Shown one piece after another: positions 37,526-40,247 of a stretch of DNA of 40,247 nucleotides. The stretch is from Pseudomonadota bacterium (GTDB lineage Bacteria; Pseudomonadota; Gammaproteobacteria; Steroidobacterales; Woeseiaceae), in the NCBI GenBank assembly GCA_022563195.1, contig JADFNV010000025.1, positions 1 through 40,247 on the forward strand, written 5' to 3'. Each line of letters starts with the position of its first letter. Position 1 is the first letter of the stretch. The translations under genes and the position numbers were made by a program. The notes below the pieces were generated by a model that was given only the letters and a program-made list of their open reading frames with translations, was not told the DNA's origin and did no database searches.

Positions 37526-38041
37526 CTACTTTTTCTTGCCGAAGAACTCGGGCAGCAAGGACATTTGCTCGCGACTCGCAGCCGAGCCGGAGATGCTTTG
37601 CAGTCGCTTGATCTCCTCCTCGAATTCGGTGACATCCTGGAAACGGCGATACACTGACGCGAAGCGTACATAGGCAACCTCGTCGAGCGCACGCAATTCC
37701 TCCATAACGAGATCGCCGACGAGGCGCGACGGCACTTCGCGCTCGCCCATCGTCCGCAGCCGGTGAATCAGGCGACCGATTGCCTGCTCGAGTTCGTTGC
37801 TCGACACGGGGCGTTTTTCGAGAGCACGTACCATGCTGCTGCGAATCTTGGATTCGTCAAATGGCTGGCGACTGTTGTCGTTCTTGACGAGTCGTGGCAT
37901 GACGAGTTCCGCCGACTCAAAGGTTGTAAATCGCTCGTTGCAGTCGAGGCACTGTCGTCGCCTGCGGATCTGCCTGCCCTCACCGGCCAGGCGCGAGTCG
38001 ATGACCTTGGTCTCCTCGTGGCTACAAAACGGGCAGTGCAT
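37526..38041 (-). CDS. nrdR: ribonucleotide reductase transcriptional repressor NrdR
   Basis: NrdR senses ATP/dATP through an ATP-cone domain and represses ribonucleotide reductase genes. The N-terminal zinc ribbon is CPFC and CLDC ([30 protein letters not shown]); the ATP cone follows. At 171 residues it is slightly longer than usual, with an unrelated-looking C-terminal tail ending FGKKK. It lies 25 bases after glyA and 6 before ribD, a widely conserved order. No NrdR boxes are visible in the window. Confidence 0.95.
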   Translation of the reverse strand: MHCPFCSHEETKVIDSRLAGEGRQIRRRRQCLDCNERFTTFESAELVMPRLVKNDNSRQPFDESKIRSSMVRALEKRPVSSNELEQAIGRLIHRLRTMGEREVPSRLVGDLVMEELRALDEVAYVRFASVYRRFQDVTEFEEEIKRLQSISGSAASREQMSLLPEFFGKKK

Positions 38042-38048
38042 TATTTAG

Positions 38049-38068
38049 AACCCATCTCATCCTGGGTT
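38049..38068. repeat. small inverted repeat between glyA and nrdR
   Basis: AACCCA (38049-38054) and TGGGTT (38063-38068) flank 8 bases and lie between the glyA stop and the nrdR start. On the minus strand CTAAATA follows rather than a T-run, so it is at most a weak attenuator or RNA-processing hairpin. Confidence 0.3.
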
Positions 38069-39320
38069 AGACGTACACAGGAAAGCGCTGGCAAAGCAGA
38101 AGAACCTGGCCGCGCACGCGCTCGATCGTCTCGTCGTTATTGATGTCGTCGAGTATATCCGCTATCCAGTTCGTTAGCTCCCGCGTCTCCGCCTCGCCAA
38201 AGCCGCGCGTTGTGATCGCCGGCGTGCCAAGGCGCAGGCCGCTGGTGACAAAGGGCGACTGTGGATCATTGGGCACCGCGTTCTTGTTCACCGTGATGTT
38301 CGCCCGTCCCAACGCCGCATCGGCGTCTTTGCCCGTGATGCCCTTGTCGATCAGGCTGACCAGCATCAGGTGATTTTCGGTGCCGCCCGACACGATTGCG
38401 TAGCCCCGGTCGATGAGCGTGCCCGCCATGACCTTGGCGTTTTTGCAGACCTGGGCCTGGTAGTCCTTGAATGACGGCTCCATCGCTTCCTTGAGAGCGA
38501 CCGCTTTGGCGGCGATAACGTGCATGAGCGGGCCGCCCTGCGTACCCGGGAAAACCAGCGAACTGAATTTCCGGGTCAATTCATCGTTTTGCCGTGCGAG
38601 GATCAGCCCGCCACGAGGTCCGCGCAATGTCTTGTGCGTCGTCGTCGTGACGACATCGGCGATCGGCACCGGGTTCGGGTAGTGCCCCGTCGCAACGAGG
38701 CCGGCAACGTGGGCCATGTCGACCATGAGATAGGCTCCAACCTTGTCGGCGATATCACGGAAAGCCTGCCAATCGACGACTTGCGAGTAAGCAGAAAAAC
38801 CGGCAACGATCAGGCGCGGCCTGTGTTCATCGGCGAGCGCGCCCACAGCGTCGTAATTGATGAGTCCGGTGTCGTGGTCGATGCCGTACTGTTCCGCATG
38901 ATAGAGCTTGCCCGAGAAACTCACCTTGCTGCCATGCGTCAGGTGGCCACCCTCTGCCAGGCTCATTCCCAGAATCGTGTCACCCGGATCGCAGAGCGCC
39001 ATGTACACAGCCGCATTGGCCTGTGACCCGGAATGTGGCTGCACATTGGCGTAGTCGGCGCCAAACAGCGCCTTGGCGCGTTCGATCGCCAGCGTCTCGG
39101 CGTTATCGACGAACTCACAACCACCGTAGTAACGCTTGCCCGGGTAACCCTCGGCATATTTATTCGTCAGTACCGAACCTTGCGCCGCCATAACCCGCGG
39201 GCTCGTGTAATTCTCCGATGCGATCAGCTCGATGTGTTCTTCCTGACGGCGGTTCTCACCCTCGATGGCCTGTGCGATTTCGGGATCAAATGACTCAATC
39301 GTCGTCGAGGTGTCGAACAT
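38067..39320 (-). CDS. glyA: serine hydroxymethyltransferase GlyA
   Basis: GlyA interconverts serine and glycine with tetrahydrofolate as one-carbon carrier. The PLP lysine is in [14 protein letters not shown] near residue 230. [11 protein letters not shown] and the [10 protein letters not shown] loop are present. I start at ATG 39320, giving 417 residues, the E. coli length, with GGAG ten bases upstream. An ATG at 39356 (and TTG at 39359) sits inside a strong inverted repeat and would add 12-13 residues unlike the family. It is the head of the glyA-nrdR-rib run; its upstream region has an 11-base palindrome arm pair. Confidence 0.95.
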   Translation of the reverse strand: MFDTSTTIESFDPEIAQAIEGENRRQEEHIELIASENYTSPRVMAAQGSVLTNKYAEGYPGKRYYGGCEFVDNAETLAIERAKALFGADYANVQPHSGSQANAAVYMALCDPGDTILGMSLAEGGHLTHGSKVSFSGKLYHAEQYGIDHDTGLINYDAVGALADEHRPRLIVAGFSAYSQVVDWQAFRDIADKVGAYLMVDMAHVAGLVATGHYPNPVPIADVVTTTTHKTLRGPRGGLILARQNDELTRKFSSLVFPGTQGGPLMHVIAAKAVALKEAMEPSFKDYQAQVCKNAKVMAGTLIDRGYAIVSGGTENHLMLVSLIDKGITGKDADAALGRANITVNKNAVPNDPQSPFVTSGLRLGTPAITTRGFGEAETRELTNWIADILDDINNDETIERVRGQVLLLCQRFPVYV

Positions 39321-39348
39321 CGGGGGCGTGCTCCGGGCGGTAGGGTAG

Positions 39349-39377
39349 TACTCCATCAAGGTGATATTGATGGAGTA
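39349..39377. repeat. strong inverted repeat upstream of glyA
   Basis: TACTCCATCAA (39349-39359) and TTGATGGAGTA (39367-39377) are perfect reverse complements with a 7-base spacer (GGTGATA), 28 bases before the glyA ATG. Neither strand has a T-run after it, so an operator or mRNA leader hairpin is likelier than a terminator. It does not match known MetR or PurR sites of E. coli glyA. Confidence 0.7.
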
Positions 39378-39404
39378 TTGACAAAAGAAAGCGATGTTAC
39401 CTGT

Positions 39405-40247
39405 TTAACCAGCCTCGACAAAGGACTGCACAACGCGAGTCCAGGCGCGCGCCAGGTTGCGGCGATTGTAGCCACCGCCGCCGGTACCAACGAGCCTGCC
39501 CTGGCAGTGTTTGTCAGCGATCCGGCACAGGGCGGTCGCGGCCTGTGCATGTGCCTCTTCGGTGTAGCACAGGTGCGTAATCGGGTCGCCCTCGAGACTG
39601 TCAGCACCGCACTGGAACAGGATGAACTCGGGTGCTGCGGCATCGAGAAACACCTCGACTCTGGCCCATGCCTTGCGAAACTCCGCATCGCCCGCGCCGG
39701 GCGCCATCGGTATGTTGAGTTTGGTGCCTTTGGCCTTGCCGGTGCCGGTTTCCTCGGCCGCGCCGGTACCGGGGTAAAGGTATCGACCGTCCTCGTGCAG
39801 ATCGGCGATGATCAGGTCGGGGTCGTCTTCGAAGCTATAGAACATGCCGTCGCCATGATGCGCGTCGATATCGACGTAGGCGATGCGCTGCACGCCGTAG
39901 CGGCTGCGCAAATATTCCACCGCGACGCCGCAGTCGTTGAACACGCAGAATCCCGCGGCATGATCGCGACCCGCATGGTGCAGCCCGGCGATCGGCACGA
40001 AAGCGCGACAGGCAGAGCTGCTCATCACGGCATCGACAGACGCCAGCGTCGTGCCGACGACATGGGAGGCCGCCTCGAAAATTCCCGGGACGGCCGGTGT
40101 GTCACCTTCGTCAAGATAACCGCGTCCCTCAGCAGACTTCCTGGACACCATGTCAATGTAGTCTGCCGTGTGAAATAACAGCAGATCATCGACGCTGGCA
40201 CAACGCGGGGCCGCGTACTCCACACCGCCGTCGAGGCCTGCGTTTTC
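39405..40247 (-). CDS. histone deacetylase-family protein, 5' end outside the window
   Basis: The frame is open to the right edge and ends with TAA at 39407-39405; about 280 residues are visible. It belongs to the arginase/deacetylase fold: LHHAGRDHAAGFCVFNDCG holds the catalytic His pair region and the conserved FND, and RIAYVDIDAHHGDG holds zinc-ligand Asp and His. FQCGADSLEGDP and GTGGGGYNRRN, with the distal Asp and the glycine loop, follow. Bacterial members act as acetylpolyamine or acetyl-lysine deacetylases (AcuC/AphA types); the true substrate cannot be told here. A putative GTG at 40223 is inside the domain and is not the real start. It precedes glyA by 84 bases on the same strand. 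Confidence 0.88.
   Translation of the reverse strand, partial: ENAGLDGGVEYAAPRCASVDDLLLFHTADYIDMVSRKSAEGRGYLDEGDTPAVPGIFEAASHVVGTTLASVDAVMSSSACRAFVPIAGLHHAGRDHAAGFCVFNDCGVAVEYLRSRYGVQRIAYVDIDAHHGDGMFYSFEDDPDLIIADLHEDGRYLYPGTGAAEETGTGKAKGTKLNIPMAPGAGDAEFRKAWARVEVFLDAAAPEFILFQCGADSLEGDPITHLCYTEEAHAQAATALCRIADKHCQGRLVGTGGGGYNRRNLARAWTRVVQSFVEAG

Noticed and set aside
37520..38066. FMN riboswitch (RFN element) for the riboflavin genes
   Set aside because: The genes are packed with 5-25 base gaps, leaving no room, and no RFN-like conserved stems are seen.
39378..40178. 266-codon plus-strand frame opposite the deacetylase-family gene
   Set aside because: The minus-strand frame carries the zinc-site motifs; the plus-strand product has only biased composition.
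1..40247. CRISPR arrays, insertion sequences, prophage genes or defence systems
   Set aside because: No regularly spaced repeats, transposase, integrase or phage motifs found; all long frames are housekeeping, envelope or signalling genes.

Overview
The window is a gene-dense chromosomal segment of a Gram-negative bacterium, most likely a gammaproteobacterium. The evidence is gene order: prmB-aroC-asd-fimV-truA-accD-folC-dedD-cvpA-purF and glyA-nrdR-ribD-ribE-ribB-ribH-nusB-thiL-pgpA are classic gammaproteobacterial orders, and LpxH, EpmA/EF-P, MiaE and FimV fit the same group. The two Hanks-type Ser/Thr kinases, the DUF222-HNH gene and the FimX-like protein suggest a deep-branching, type IV pilus-bearing lineage (Xanthomonadales/Woeseiales-like is a guess). 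I see no IS element, prophage, CRISPR array, tRNA or rRNA, and no gene-free gap above about 210 bases.

Layout. 1-1937 (+): the 3' end of a DUF222-HNH gene, then an exported cyclophilin and lpxH. 1891-16004 (-): a long block transcribed prmB, aroC, asd, fimV, truA, accD, folC, a DedD-like SPOR protein, cvpA, purF, a Ser/Thr kinase with a pseudo-receiver, and miaE. 16112-18960 (+): sco, pcuC, psd, epmA with overlapping or touching ends; efp converges on it (18999-19565, -). 19777-24129 (+): a FimX-like REC-PAS-GGDEF-EAL protein with degenerate motifs, a perfect CRP-type palindrome, and a second FimV-like protein. 24126-29052 (-): an outer-membrane barrel gene, parE and parC. 29262-29501 (+): xseB. 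29550-40247 (-): a histone-deacetylase-family gene cut by the window edge, glyA, nrdR, ribD, ribE, ribBX, ribH, nusB, thiL, pgpA, a kinase with a C-terminal cyclic-nucleotide-binding domain, and an exported M20 amidohydrolase.

How the genes may work together. Most are housekeeping (purine, riboflavin, thiamine, folate, fatty acid, chorismate, lipid A, phospholipid and chromosome-segregation functions). The least ordinary content is signalling. One candidate module is the FimX-like protein, the CRP/Vfr/Clp-type operator and the second FimV-like protein, which lacks the canonical FimV C-terminal domain. The others are the two kinases, each at or near the tail of a housekeeping gene run and each carrying a different accessory domain. 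In Pseudomonas, FimX, FimV and the CRP-family regulator Vfr all act in polar type IV pilus control, so the FimX-like/FimV-like pair is the best candidate for an undescribed regulatory unit; that link is inference.
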